The notes beneath the pieces are model-generated. The model had not been told where the DNA came from, did no database searches, and was given only the letters and a program-made list of their open reading frames with translations. The translations under genes were made by a program, and so were the position numbers. Source: CAZEJK01 sp964512045 (lineage in GTDB: Bacteria > Acidobacteriota > Thermoanaerobaculia > Thermoanaerobaculales > Sulfomarinibacteraceae). Taken from it: a DNA stretch of 17,085 bases. Positions 8,856-17,085 of this stretch are shown in pieces (positions within the stretch are counted from its first letter, which is position 1; every line of letters starts with the position of its first letter). The stretch is from contig CAZEJK010000105.1 of NCBI GenBank assembly GCA_964512045.1, forward strand, positions 1 to 17,085, given 5' to 3'.

Positions 8856-11800
8856 ATGAGCGAGCGCAACAGCTTTGCCGAGGCAGTGGCGCGAACAGCG
8901 GCCGCCCGCCCGGTGGCGGTGACGGTCCTCGCGATCGCTCTCGTAGTGCTCGGCACGGTGGCCTGGCGCGATCTGCCCCTTGACCTTCTGCCCGACGTGC
9001 AGAGTCCGACCGTGGTGGTGTCGGTGCGATCCGGCGATCGTCCTCCCACCGAGATGGAGCGTCTGTACGGCGAGCAGGTGGAGCAGCGGTTGTTCACCGT
9101 CGCCGGAATCCGCTCCATCGAGCAGGTGGCGCGCACCGGTCGGCTGATCGCAAGGGTCACCTTCGACTGGGATGCGGACATGGACGTGGCGGTGATCGAC
9201 GTCCAGAAGGCCGTGAGCCCGATGGCGGCGGACGTGGACGTGGACGAGGTGCTGGTGCGCCGGTTCGACCCGCGCCAGGAGCCGGTGCTCGTGCTGGGTC
9301 TGATCGCGCCGGAGGGGCGTCCGGATCTCGCCGAGCTGCGCAGGGCGGCGCGACGGCAGCTGGCGCCGGCCGTCGAGCAGCTGGACGGCGTGGCGCAGGT
9401 GCGGGTGATCGGTGGCCGTGAGCTCGAGGTGCAGGTGACAGTGGACCGGTACCGGCTGGAGGCCTACGGGCTGACCGTTGGGCAGCTGGCTGCGCGGCTC
9501 GAGGCGGCCAACGTGGATCTGAACGCGGGCACCTTGGAGGAGGGCGATCAGGTCCTGCTGGTGCGTGGAGTTTCACGCTACCGCTCCGTCGAGGATGTGC
9601 GTGAGGTGGTGATCCGTTCCGAGATCCAGGACGACAGGGTCGTTCCGATCCGTGTGCGCGACGTGGCTTCGGTGCAGATGGCGCCGCGCGACATCGACCA
9701 CCTGGTGCGTGTGGACGGAATCGAGGGTGTGGGCCTCGAGGTCTACAAGGAGGCCGGCGCGAACACTGTCGCGGTCTCCGAGAGCGTGCAGAGATCGCTG
9801 GACGGTCTCGCCAGCGACCTGCCCGGCGTCGAGGTGCGTCTCGTGTCCGATGCGGCTGCACTGGTGTCCGATGCCATCTCGGATGTGGAGGACGCCGCCA
9901 TCATCGGGATCTGCCTGGCGATCATCGTGCTGGCGCTGTTCTTGCGCTCGCCAGGTCCGACGATCGTGGTTGCGGCCGCCGTGCCGGTGTCGCTCCTGAC
10001 CGCACTGCTGGCGATGAAGCTCGGTGGGCTGTCGCTCAACCTGATGACCCTGGCGGGGCTCGCGCTCGGCGCCGGCATGCTGGTGGACAACGCCATCGTG
10101 GTGGTGGAGAGCATATTCCGAAGGCGGGTGGAGGGCGACTCTCCGGCCGAGGCTGCAGCCCGCGGGACCGGTCTGGTGGCGGGGGCGATCACCGCCAGCA
10201 CGTTGACGACGTGTGTGGTGTTCCTGCCGGTGCTGTTCGTGCAGGGGCTGGCCGCAAGGCTGGTGAGTGGGATCGCATTCACGGTCGTGGTCTCGCTGCT
10301 TGCATCGCTGCTGGTGGCAGTCCTGGTGATTCCAGCGCTGTCGCGATGGTTTCTGCCTCGGGGCACCGCAAAGGCGCTCGACCCGGGGCGCACCCGACTC
10401 GAGAGGTTCGTGGCCACCCTTCTGCGCAGACCGTTGCTGCCGGTTGCGGTGGCCGCAGTCGCCGTGGGCCTGGCTGTGCTCGGTCTGTTGCATCTCGGCA
10501 CCGAGCTGATGCCACCGGCGGATCCGCGTGAGCTGTCGGTCCGCCTCATCGGGCCACCGGGCCAGAGGGTGGAGGCCACCGCGGAGATGGCGGCGGCGGT
10601 GGAGTCGATCGTCACCGAGGCGGGCGGGGAGTGGGTGCGCGCGGTCATGGCCGAGGTGGGGCGGGTTCCCGAGGACGACAGGACGATCCGCGAGGAGCAG
10701 TCGGAGGAGAACACGGCGAGGATCCGGCTGCGGCTCGCCGCGGGAGGACCGGGCGCCAGTGCGGTCGTGCAGGCGGCAGCGCCGGCGGTGGCTCGGCTCG
10801 ATCGGGTGGAGGCGACCTGGGAGCTGGGCGGCTCGGCGCTGGGAGCTGCATTGGGCACCGGCGGTCCTCCAGTGGTGGTGGAGATCATGGGGCGGTCGCT
10901 GGACGATCTGCGCGAGGCCGCGGCGGTGGTCCGGCGCGAGCTGGCGGGGTTGGAGGCGCTGTGGAACGTGCGCTCGTCGTTCGAGGACGGGCCGCCGGAG
11001 CTGCGGGTGCACCTCCGACGCGCGATGGCCGACGGGCTCGGCGTGGACCTCGATCAGGTGGCGCAGGTGCTATCGGCAGGGCTCGATGGTCAGCGGGTGA
11101 CCACGATGTCGACCGGCGACGAGGAGTACGAGGTGGTGGTCCACCTCGAGGGTGTCCAGCGCGGTGATCTGGCCCGGCTGCCGTTGACCACGGCCGCCGG
11201 GACGAAGGTCGAGATCGGCGACGTGGCATCGTTCGAGCAGGTGGCCGGCGCCCGCGAGGTGTTCCGGCGCGACCAGCGGCGTGTGGCGAGGGTGACCGCC
11301 CGGATCGTTGATGGAGTGGAGTATCCGGAAGCGTTGGCGAGCGTGCGGCGGATGGTGGATGTGATGGAGCTGGCGCCGGGCTTGCGGGTCCAGCTGATGG
11401 GTGAGGAGGCGGAGCGGATCCGAACCCTGGGCGAGCTTGAGTGGGCCGGGCTGCTCGCGCTGCTGCTGGTGCTGATGGTCCTTGCAGGGACCTTCGAGTC
11501 GCTGCTGCATCCGCTGACGGTGCTGTCGGCGGTGCCGCTGGCGCTGGTTGGGGTGGCGGCGGCCCTCGTTCCGCTCGGCAAGCCGGTGGGGGTGATGGCG
11601 GCGCTGGGTGCGATCGTGCTCGCCGGGATTGCGGTGAACGACGCGATCCTGCTCGTGGAGACGGCCCGTCAGCTGCAGCGTGCGGGCATGGAGCGAGCTG
11701 CTGCGTTGGCGCGGGCTGCCGCGGTGCGGTTGCGTCCGATCATGATGACGACCGCGACGACTGTGCTGGCGCTGGCGCCGCTGGCGCTGGCGCACGGCGA

Positions 11801-11930
11801 GGCGGCGGCGCTGCGGCGGCCGCTGGCGCTGGTGGTCATCGGCGGGATCCTGGCGTCCACGGTCGGCTCGTTGTTGGTGGTGCCATGCCTGTACGCTCTG
11901 CTGGATCGGCTCCACTCTCGGAGCGGTTGA
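8856..11930 (+). CDS. RND efflux permease (AcrB-like), first of two
   Basis: A full-length RND permease of 1024 residues with the standard two-fold plan: TM1 at about 22-42, a large periplasmic loop, TM2-6 (~345-480), TM7 (~525-545), a second loop and TM8-12 (~860-1015). TM4 carries GMLVDNAIVVVES with Asp411-Asn412, where AcrB has the Asp-Asp proton relay. TM10 carries NDAILLVE (Asn928-Asp929), where AcrB has the relay lysine. These forms are common in the wider LVDNAIVV group, so proton coupling is still likely. ATG 8856, seven bases after the adaptor stop, is preferred; an in-frame GTG at 8829 would overlap the adaptor. The Shine-Dalgarno sequence is weak, so coupling is likely. It may form a mixed trimer with the RND permease encoded next, as MdtB and MdtC do. 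Confidence 0.93.
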   Translation: MSERNSFAEAVARTAAARPVAVTVLAIALVVLGTVAWRDLPLDLLPDVQSPTVVVSVRSGDRPPTEMERLYGEQVEQRLFTVAGIRSIEQVARTGRLIARVTFDWDADMDVAVIDVQKAVSPMAADVDVDEVLVRRFDPRQEPVLVLGLIAPEGRPDLAELRRAARRQLAPAVEQLDGVAQVRVIGGRELEVQVTVDRYRLEAYGLTVGQLAARLEAANVDLNAGTLEEGDQVLLVRGVSRYRSVEDVREVVIRSEIQDDRVVPIRVRDVASVQMAPRDIDHLVRVDGIEGVGLEVYKEAGANTVAVSESVQRSLDGLASDLPGVEVRLVSDAAALVSDAISDVEDAAIIGICLAIIVLALFLRSPGPTIVVAAAVPVSLLTALLAMKLGGLSLNLMTLAGLALGAGMLVDNAIVVVESIFRRRVEGDSPAEAAARGTGLVAGAITASTLTTCVVFLPVLFVQGLAARLVSGIAFTVVVSLLASLLVAVLVIPALSRWFLPRGTAKALDPGRTRLERFVATLLRRPLLPVAVAAVAVGLAVLGLLHLGTELMPPADPRELSVRLIGPPGQRVEATAEMAAAVESIVTEAGGEWVRAVMAEVGRVPEDDRTIREEQSEENTARIRLRLAAGGPGASAVVQAAAPAVARLDRVEATWELGGSALGAALGTGGPPVVVEIMGRSLDDLREAAAVVRRELAGLEALWNVRSSFEDGPPELRVHLRRAMADGLGVDLDQVAQVLSAGLDGQRVTTMSTGDEEYEVVVHLEGVQRGDLARLPLTTAAGTKVEIGDVASFEQVAGAREVFRRDQRRVARVTARIVDGVEYPEALASVRRMVDVMELAPGLRVQLMGEEAERIRTLGELEWAGLLALLLVLMVLAGTFESLLHPLTVLSAVPLALVGVAAALVPLGKPVGVMAALGAIVLAGIAVNDAILLVETARQLQRAGMERAAALARAAAVRLRPIMMTTATTVLALAPLALAHGEAAALRRPLALVVIGGILASTVGSLLVVPCLYALLDRLHSRSG

Positions 11931-11932
11931 CC

Positions 11933-14900
11933 GTGGAGCTGCCGATCCGCCGACCAGTCGCCACTGCGATGGTGTTCATTGCCGTCGTGATTCTGGGTAT
12001 CGTCGGCTGGATGCGGCTGCCGGTCGAGCTGATCCCGCCGCTGGAGGGCAATGAGCTGTTCGTTTCGTTCGCGCGACCCGGTAGCGATCCGGAGATCGTC
12101 GAGCGCGAGCTGCTGGCGCCGCTGGAGGCGCGGCTCGGAGCGCTGGTGGGCGTGGAGGAGAGCTGGGGGGAGATCCGCGGATCCGCCGGATCGCTGCGCG
12201 TACGGTTCGAGTCCGGGGCCGACCTCAAGGTGCGCGAGCTCGAGCTGCGCTCCATCGCGGCCGACCTGGTGCGCACCCAGCCGGAAGGAACCGTCGCCGA
12301 CGTCTCGGCACGAGATCTGAGCGTGGTCAGCCGGTTCGTGATGGCCGTGGAGCTGACCGGTGGCGCCGACCGGAACGCGCTGCGGACCGTGGCCGAGGAG
12401 CAGATCGTTCCCCACCTGTCTGCGGTTGCCGGGGTGGCGCAGGTACTGATCGGTGGCGGTGCTCCTCGCGAGGTGACGGTCCGTCTGGACGCTGACCGTT
12501 GTGCGGCCCTCGGCGTGTCGCCGAGCCAGGTCTCGGCAACGTTGGCACGCCAGGTCCAACGGTTGCGCTACGTGGGCTCCACCGAGACCACCCACGAGCG
12601 CTGGCCGGTGCTGGTGGACGGCCGCCCGCAGGGCGTGCAGTCGCTCGGCGAGATCCAGGTGGGTGCGGTCAGCGGCGTGCTCCTGCGGCACGTGGCCGAC
12701 GTTCAGCTCGGAACCGGTGAGGAGGACCGGCTGTTTCGCGTCAACGGGAGGCCGTCGCTCGGGCTGATCGTGTTTCAGGAGGAGGGTGCGAACCTCGTGC
12801 GGCTCGGCCGGAGCCTGCGCGAGAAGGTGGCGAGCCTCGATGCGGAGCTCGGCACCTTGGGCGTCGAGCTCGAGCCCAGCTGGGACGCTGCGGAGGTGGT
12901 GGAGGAGCAGCTGAGCCGCCTCAAGAAGCTTGGGACGTCCGGTTTTCTGATCGCTCTGGTGGTGCTGTACCTGTTCATCCGCTCGCCCCGGGCTGTGGGC
13001 GTTGTGGCGGTTGCCGTCCCCGTGAGCCTGCTCGCGGCGGTGGCGCTGCTGTACGTGTTCGGACAGTCCCTGAACCTGATCTCGCTGTTCGGTCTGGCGG
13101 TCGGCATCGGCATGCTGGTGGATAACAGCATCGTCGTGTTCGAGGCCGTGCAACGACAGCTCGAGCGGGGTGTGGAGCCCGATCGTGCAACCGTGACCGG
13201 TGTGCGACGTACGGTCCGAGCAATCGTGGCGGCGACAGCGACCACGGCTGTCGTGTTCCTTCCGGTGGTGTTCATCGAGATGGAGCAGGGCGTCACGCGG
13301 GAGCTGCTCGAGGTGATGGCGGTGGCGATCCTCCTGCCGCTGGTGGCATCGCTGGGCGTGGCGGTCGGGCTGGTGCCGCTGCTGGCGCGTCATCTCGCTG
13401 CCCCGGCGGCAGAGGCCCGGATTCGCGAGCAGCAACGCCGTCGGCGCGAGGCTGCGGATCTGACCCCACCGGATCGCAGCCGAGAGCTCTTCGGTGGCGT
13501 GCTGGCGGTGGCGCTGCGGCGTCCGGGCGGGTGGCTGGCCGGGATCGTGCTGGCGATCTTCCTGACGGTGCTGATCGCGGTCCCGTGGGTGTCGGTGACA
13601 ACGGTTGCTCAGGAGGCGGGCACGGCGGACGAGGTGCGGATGACGGTGGATCTGCCCCGTGGGGTCTCGTTGGAGGCCGCCGGGGAGATTGTCGAGCGGA
13701 TCGAGGCGCCCCTCGTGGGCAGGCTGGGTTTGGAGCGGGTGGAGACGGTCGTGCAGGAGGGCTCGGGCTCCATTACCGTGCGGCTTGCCGAGAACCGGCC
13801 TCCGGACCTTACCGCCGGGAGGGTGCGACAGCTGATCCGGCGTGCCGTGGAGGAGGAGCCGGGAGTGGATCTCCGCACCGAGACCTCTGGCTCGGGTGCT
13901 GGGGGACAGGGGTTGGCCGGTCTGCTCGGGCAGAGCCCTGCCGAGGTTGTGATCTCCGGCCCGGATGTGCGCCAGCTTCTCGATGTGGCTTCAGAGATCG
14001 AGGCACGGCTCGAGTCTGTGGTGGAGGTGGCTGAGGCATGGACCTCCTCCCGACCGGGGCAGCGGGAGCTGTGGGTGATGCCGGACGCACGGCGGCTCGC
14101 TGGCTGGGGGTTGACGGCGGACAGCGTGTTACCGGCTTTGGGAGTGCTCCGCCGCGAGGGGATGACGTTGCGAACCGGCTTCACGCTGCCGAACGGGGAG
14201 GAGATTCCCTTGACCGTTCGCACCGTCGAGCGCGACGCCGAGAATGCGGTGGCCGAGCTTGCCGAGCTGCGGCTCGCGACTGCCGCCGGGGTGCTGCCGT
14301 TGGCGGCGATCGGCGAGGTGCGGCGGATGCCGCCGCCGCCGGTGATCGTGCATCACAACGGTCGGCGGGAGCTGTCGGTGTTCTACCGTCTGGGCTCGGC
14401 GGCGCCGACAACGGGTCCGGCGCGCCAGGAGCTGGACGCCGAGCTGCGTGAGCTGGTTCGCGAGGTCCACCGGCCGTCCGGAGTCGTGCTCGAGACCCAG
14501 GCCGAGGACGCTGCGCGGTCGTGGTTCAAGACCGTGCTGCTGCCGGTGCTGCTCCTGCTGTTCGCCGTGCTGGCGATCACCTTCGAGTCGTTGACCGTGC
14601 CTGTCCTGGTGCTGCTGGCCGTGCCGTTGACCGTGCTCGGCGCCACGTGGGCGCTGGTGATCGCGGGTCTCGGTGCGGACCAGATGGCGCTGGTGGGCGC
14701 GGTCGCATTGCTGGGACTGACGGTCAACCCGGCGATCTTGCTCGTCGACCGGATGCAGCAGCGGGTGCGAGGCGGGGTCTGGACCGCTGGTGGAGCGGCG
14801 CTCGCCGCGGTTCGCGAGCGAGCGCGTCCGGTGCTCATGACCACGTGTACCACCGTGGCCGGGCTGTGGCCGCTGGCGCTGTCCACCGGCCGCGAGAACG

Positions 14901-16678
14901 AGATCTGGCCACCGTTCGCGACGGTCGTCATGGGAGGTCTGGTGACCTCGACGCTGCTGACGTTGCTTGTCGTGCCGGTGGGGTTCGTGGTGCTGCGCCG
15001 TCTCGATGTCACCTTCGGGCGGCTGGGACCGTGGGTGGTGCTCGGCTGGCTCGCGGGAACGACCGCCGTGATCGCGCCTCTGGTGCTGACCGAGGCGATC
15101 ACCTCGCTGACGTGGCAGGTGGTGACGACGGTGCTGGTGGGCGGAGCGTTGCTCGCACTGGTGGCGCTGGTGCTGTACAGGCGGGAGCTACCGGAGCCTT
15201 CGCGGTCCGGTGGAGGCCCGCCCGCGGTGGAGGTTCGTTTTCTGCGCAAGATCTACGGACAGGCCGGTCCGATCGGCCGGGCCTGGCGGTTGCCGGAGCG
15301 GTTCGCCGAGCGTGTGCTGCGGCGCGGAGGTACGCCGTTCGATCTGACCCGGGCACGGCGCTCCGTGGTGACCTGGGCGGTGGTGGCCGGTGCGGCTACG
15401 GTTCTGACGGCTGCAGTGGGCTCCGTGTGGTGGCGGTCGTGGCTGGCTCTCCTGGCGGCATGGGCTGCCGGCCGGGCTCTGGTCGAGCTACGGCGGGCGC
15501 GGGGCCGGGTGGATGAGCGAGGCCGAGCGCTGCCTGGAGGCACCGAGAGCCTGCTGGCGGCGATGACGCCGTGGCTCGCGCTGGTGTGGCTGGGCTGGAG
15601 CCAGCATCTGCTGCCGCGCCTGGAAGGAGGCCGGGTCCGGCTGACCGTGACCGCCTGGGTGCTGCTTGTCGTGCTGGTCGCGGTCGTTCAGCTCGGTCGG
15701 CGAACAGCCGTGCGCTGCGCCCGCGGCGACCTTGGCGAACGCGTCGACGCCGGCTGGTTGCGGACGCTGCGGACTGTTTGGCGACGGCTGGCACGGCGGG
15801 TCTTCGGTGGCGATCTTCCGCGGGAGGAGGTGGAGGGACTGGCGACCGTGTCGTTTGGCGTCGAGCGCGGGATGATCGGCATTCTCGGGCCGAACGGCGC
15901 CGGCAAGACGACCCTCCTGCGTCTGCTCGCCGGCATTCTCGAGCCTACCTCCGGTGCGATGCTGCTCGGCGGAGTGCACCTGAAGCGGCTTCGCCGCTAC
16001 GTGGCGCGCTGGGTGGGCTACCTGCCGCAGGAGTTCGGCCTGCCTGACGACATGACCGCTCGCGAGTACCTGGCCTACTACGCGGTGCTGTATGAGCTGC
16101 CGGAGGCCGAGCGCATCGAGCGGGTCGATCAGCTGCTCGAGGAGGTGGGGCTTGGCGAACGTGCGGACGAGACGATCGGGTCGTTCTCGGGCGGAATGCG
16201 GCAACGGGTCGCAGTGGCGCGCACGCTCCTGCGGTTGCCGCCGGTGATCATCGTCGACGAGCCGACTGTGGGCCTCGATCCGCGGGAGCGGATCCGGTTC
16301 CGGAACTTGCTGGGTCGGCTTGCGGAAGGCCGAGTGGTTCTGTTCTCCACACACGTGGTGGAGGACGTGGCCGTGGCGTGCGAACGCGTGCTGGTGCTGG
16401 CGCGTGGCGCGCTGGTGTTCGATGGGCCGCCGGAGCGGCTCGCCGAGGTGGCCCAGGGACGTGTCTGGGAGGTCCGTTCCAGCGACCAGATGCTCGACGT
16501 TGCCGATGGTGCACGGATCGTCGACAGGGTTCCTGCCGGCGATGGTGGGGTCGTTGTGCGGGTGTTGGCGGAGGAGAGACCGCATCCGCGCGCGACTGAG
16601 GTCGCGCCAACGCTCGAGGACGGGTATCTACTCCTGGTGCGAGCGGGCGAGGAGGGGGGCGACCGTGCGCTGGCGTGA
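11933..16678 (+). CDS. RND efflux permease fused to an ABC ATPase
   Basis: One uninterrupted frame of ~1581 residues. Residues 1-1025 are a complete RND permease: IRRPVAT before TM1, GMLVDNSIVVFEA in TM4 (Asp397-Asn398), VNPAILLVD in TM10 (Asn932-Pro933) and TM12 ending near 1025. Two more membrane segments follow (~1033-1052, 1063-1083). VEVRFLRKIYG (1099-1109) looks like the first strand and A-loop of an ABC domain. About 190 residues with four membrane segments (~1144-1165, 1168-1188, 1206-1226, 1236-1256) intervene before the ABC sequence resumes at EGLATVSFGVERG. Then come Walker A GPNGAGKTT (1319-1327), Gln1366 in GYLPQEFG, signature SFSGGM (1417-1422), Asp1442/Glu1443 in VDEPTVGLD and His1474. 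The even number of extra segments keeps the ATPase cytoplasmic. GTG 11933 is preferred (GGAG at 11920-11923); TTG 11927 and ATG 11885 are alternatives. The ATPase probably serves the next permease. Confidence 0.9.
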   Translation: MELPIRRPVATAMVFIAVVILGIVGWMRLPVELIPPLEGNELFVSFARPGSDPEIVERELLAPLEARLGALVGVEESWGEIRGSAGSLRVRFESGADLKVRELELRSIAADLVRTQPEGTVADVSARDLSVVSRFVMAVELTGGADRNALRTVAEEQIVPHLSAVAGVAQVLIGGGAPREVTVRLDADRCAALGVSPSQVSATLARQVQRLRYVGSTETTHERWPVLVDGRPQGVQSLGEIQVGAVSGVLLRHVADVQLGTGEEDRLFRVNGRPSLGLIVFQEEGANLVRLGRSLREKVASLDAELGTLGVELEPSWDAAEVVEEQLSRLKKLGTSGFLIALVVLYLFIRSPRAVGVVAVAVPVSLLAAVALLYVFGQSLNLISLFGLAVGIGMLVDNSIVVFEAVQRQLERGVEPDRATVTGVRRTVRAIVAATATTAVVFLPVVFIEMEQGVTRELLEVMAVAILLPLVASLGVAVGLVPLLARHLAAPAAEARIREQQRRRREAADLTPPDRSRELFGGVLAVALRRPGGWLAGIVLAIFLTVLIAVPWVSVTTVAQEAGTADEVRMTVDLPRGVSLEAAGEIVERIEAPLVGRLGLERVETVVQEGSGSITVRLAENRPPDLTAGRVRQLIRRAVEEEPGVDLRTETSGSGAGGQGLAGLLGQSPAEVVISGPDVRQLLDVASEIEARLESVVEVAEAWTSSRPGQRELWVMPDARRLAGWGLTADSVLPALGVLRREGMTLRTGFTLPNGEEIPLTVRTVERDAENAVAELAELRLATAAGVLPLAAIGEVRRMPPPPVIVHHNGRRELSVFYRLGSAAPTTGPARQELDAELRELVREVHRPSGVVLETQAEDAARSWFKTVLLPVLLLLFAVLAITFESLTVPVLVLLAVPLTVLGATWALVIAGLGADQMALVGAVALLGLTVNPAILLVDRMQQRVRGGVWTAGGAALAAVRERARPVLMTTCTTVAGLWPLALSTGRENEIWPPFATVVMGGLVTSTLLTLLVVPVGFVVLRRLDVTFGRLGPWVVLGWLAGTTAVIAPLVLTEAITSLTWQVVTTVLVGGALLALVALVLYRRELPEPSRSGGGPPAVEVRFLRKIYGQAGPIGRAWRLPERFAERVLRRGGTPFDLTRARRSVVTWAVVAGAATVLTAAVGSVWWRSWLALLAAWAAGRALVELRRARGRVDERGRALPGGTESLLAAMTPWLALVWLGWSQHLLPRLEGGRVRLTVTAWVLLVVLVAVVQLGRRTAVRCARGDLGERVDAGWLRTLRTVWRRLARRVFGGDLPREEVEGLATVSFGVERGMIGILGPNGAGKTTLLRLLAGILEPTSGAMLLGGVHLKRLRRYVARWVGYLPQEFGLPDDMTAREYLAYYAVLYELPEAERIERVDQLLEEVGLGERADETIGSFSGGMRQRVAVARTLLRLPPVIIVDEPTVGLDPRERIRFRNLLGRLAEGRVVLFSTHVVEDVAVACERVLVLARGALVFDGPPERLAEVAQGRVWEVRSSDQMLDVADGARIVDRVPAGDGGVVVRVLAEERPHPRATEVAPTLEDGYLLLVRAGEEGGDRALA

Positions 16679-17085
16679 TGTGCTGACGTTGCTACGGCTG
16701 TCGGCGCGTGCGATGGCTGGCCGCCGGTACTGGCTGGCCCCGGTGCTTCCGCTGGTGTGGATCGGGTTCCAGGCGTTCCGACTGGTGGTGGGATGGCAGG
16801 AACGTGCGTTTGAGCCGGCGGCCGTTCAAAATGCACTCCTTGCGTTCCCGGTTGCCGTGCTGGCCATCGGGCTCGGCGTACGAGTGGTCGCGGGCGAGAT
16901 CGAGCGGCGGACGCTCGAGATCGCGTATACGGTGCCTGGCGGAGCACATCGAGTCTGGCTCACCCGGTTCGCCTCGGCAGCATGTCTCGTGGTGGCGTCC
17001 ACCGTGCTCTTGGCGGTCGTGACCCACGTGCTGCTCGTTTCGGTGCCGCTCGGCGCTGTGCTCGGCGCCGTGCAAAGCGGGCTGT
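16665..17085 (+). CDS. ABC-2 type permease, N-terminal part, runs off the window
   Basis: A frame open to the window end begins at GTG 16665, overlapping the preceding stop by 14 bases, with a purine run GAGGAGGGGGG at 16648-16659 before it. The first 140 residues are seen. MRWRDVLTLLRLSARAMAGR is a basic amphipathic start resembling MRWHEIWAIARAEMRLTRR of the permease at 4287-7763. Membrane segments follow at about 24-42, 60-80 and 108-137, with a cytoplasmic loop GEIERRTLEIAYTVPGGAHR between the last two, which fits the segment 2-3 loop of ABC-2 permeases. It should pair with the ATPase domain fused to the RND permease just upstream. Whether it too carries a large extracytoplasmic domain cannot be seen. 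Confidence 0.82.
   Translation, partial: MRWRDVLTLLRLSARAMAGRRYWLAPVLPLVWIGFQAFRLVVGWQERAFEPAAVQNALLAFPVAVLAIGLGVRVVAGEIERRTLEIAYTVPGGAHRVWLTRFASAACLVVASTVLLAVVTHVLLVSVPLGAVLGAVQSGL

Noticed and set aside
9573..11012. Minus-strand open frame of 479 codons
   Set aside because: Shadow of the first RND permease; no domain-like sequence.
11441..11932. Upstream extension of the RND-ABC fusion frame to 11441
   Set aside because: The extension is Ala/Gly/Arg-rich and overlaps the conserved C-terminal membrane segments of the first RND permease. RND sequence proper begins at IRRPVAT just after 11933.
11669..13435. Minus-strand open frame of 588 codons opposite the RND genes
   Set aside because: Low-complexity His/Arg/Gln composition and complete overlap with the well-supported RND permeases.
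15488..16585. Minus-strand open frame of 365 codons opposite the fused ATPase
   Set aside because: The plus strand carries all ABC motifs here, and the reverse product has shadow-type composition.

Overview
The window is a GC-rich stretch from a diderm (Gram-negative type) bacterium. The evidence for two membranes is an RND pump with its periplasmic adaptor, a lipoprotein signal, and a large extracytoplasmic domain. A 10-N spacer at 956-965 shows that the sequence is a scaffolded draft, quite possibly from a metagenome. I cannot name the phylum from sequence alone.

Region 1 (1-2347, + strand) is the 3' end of a phage-defence locus. It holds the last ~72 codons of a BrxD-like ATP-binding protein, then, one base later, a BrxHI-like DEVH-box helicase of the Lhr type. 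This pair normally closes type 2 BREX loci, so the rest of the system should lie upstream of the window. The helicase reading frame changes only across the N spacer, so it is a broken assembly rather than a proven broken gene.

Region 2 (2348-2768) has no convincing gene. It separates two convergent genes and holds a 9-bp hairpin (2390-2410), which is a terminator candidate. It also holds two mirror-image 7-bp hairpins that together form a 23-nt inverted repeat (2478-2548), a layout like a REPIN (paired inverted REP) element.

Region 3 (2769-3324) has a small putative lipoprotein on the minus strand and a 133-bp divergent upstream region.

Region 4 (3325 to the window end, + strand) is one compact operon of six genes that overlap or nearly touch: an ABC ATPase; an ABC-2 type permease fused to a large extracytoplasmic M1-peptidase-like domain that lacks the HEXXH zinc site and ends in a golvesin-like domain; an RND periplasmic adaptor; an RND permease; a second RND permease fused at its C-terminus to a full ABC ATPase; and a second ABC-2 type permease that runs off the window.

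The operon therefore encodes two ABC ATPase/permease pairs and one RND adaptor with two RND permeases. One polypeptide joins the two energy systems. In that fusion the first beta strand of the ABC domain appears to be separated from the Walker A part by about 190 residues carrying four membrane segments. My inference is a hybrid ATP- and proton-driven efflux or envelope machine. I know of no characterised system with this arrangement, and its substrate is unknown. No outer-membrane TolC-like factor is visible; it may lie downstream or elsewhere in the genome.
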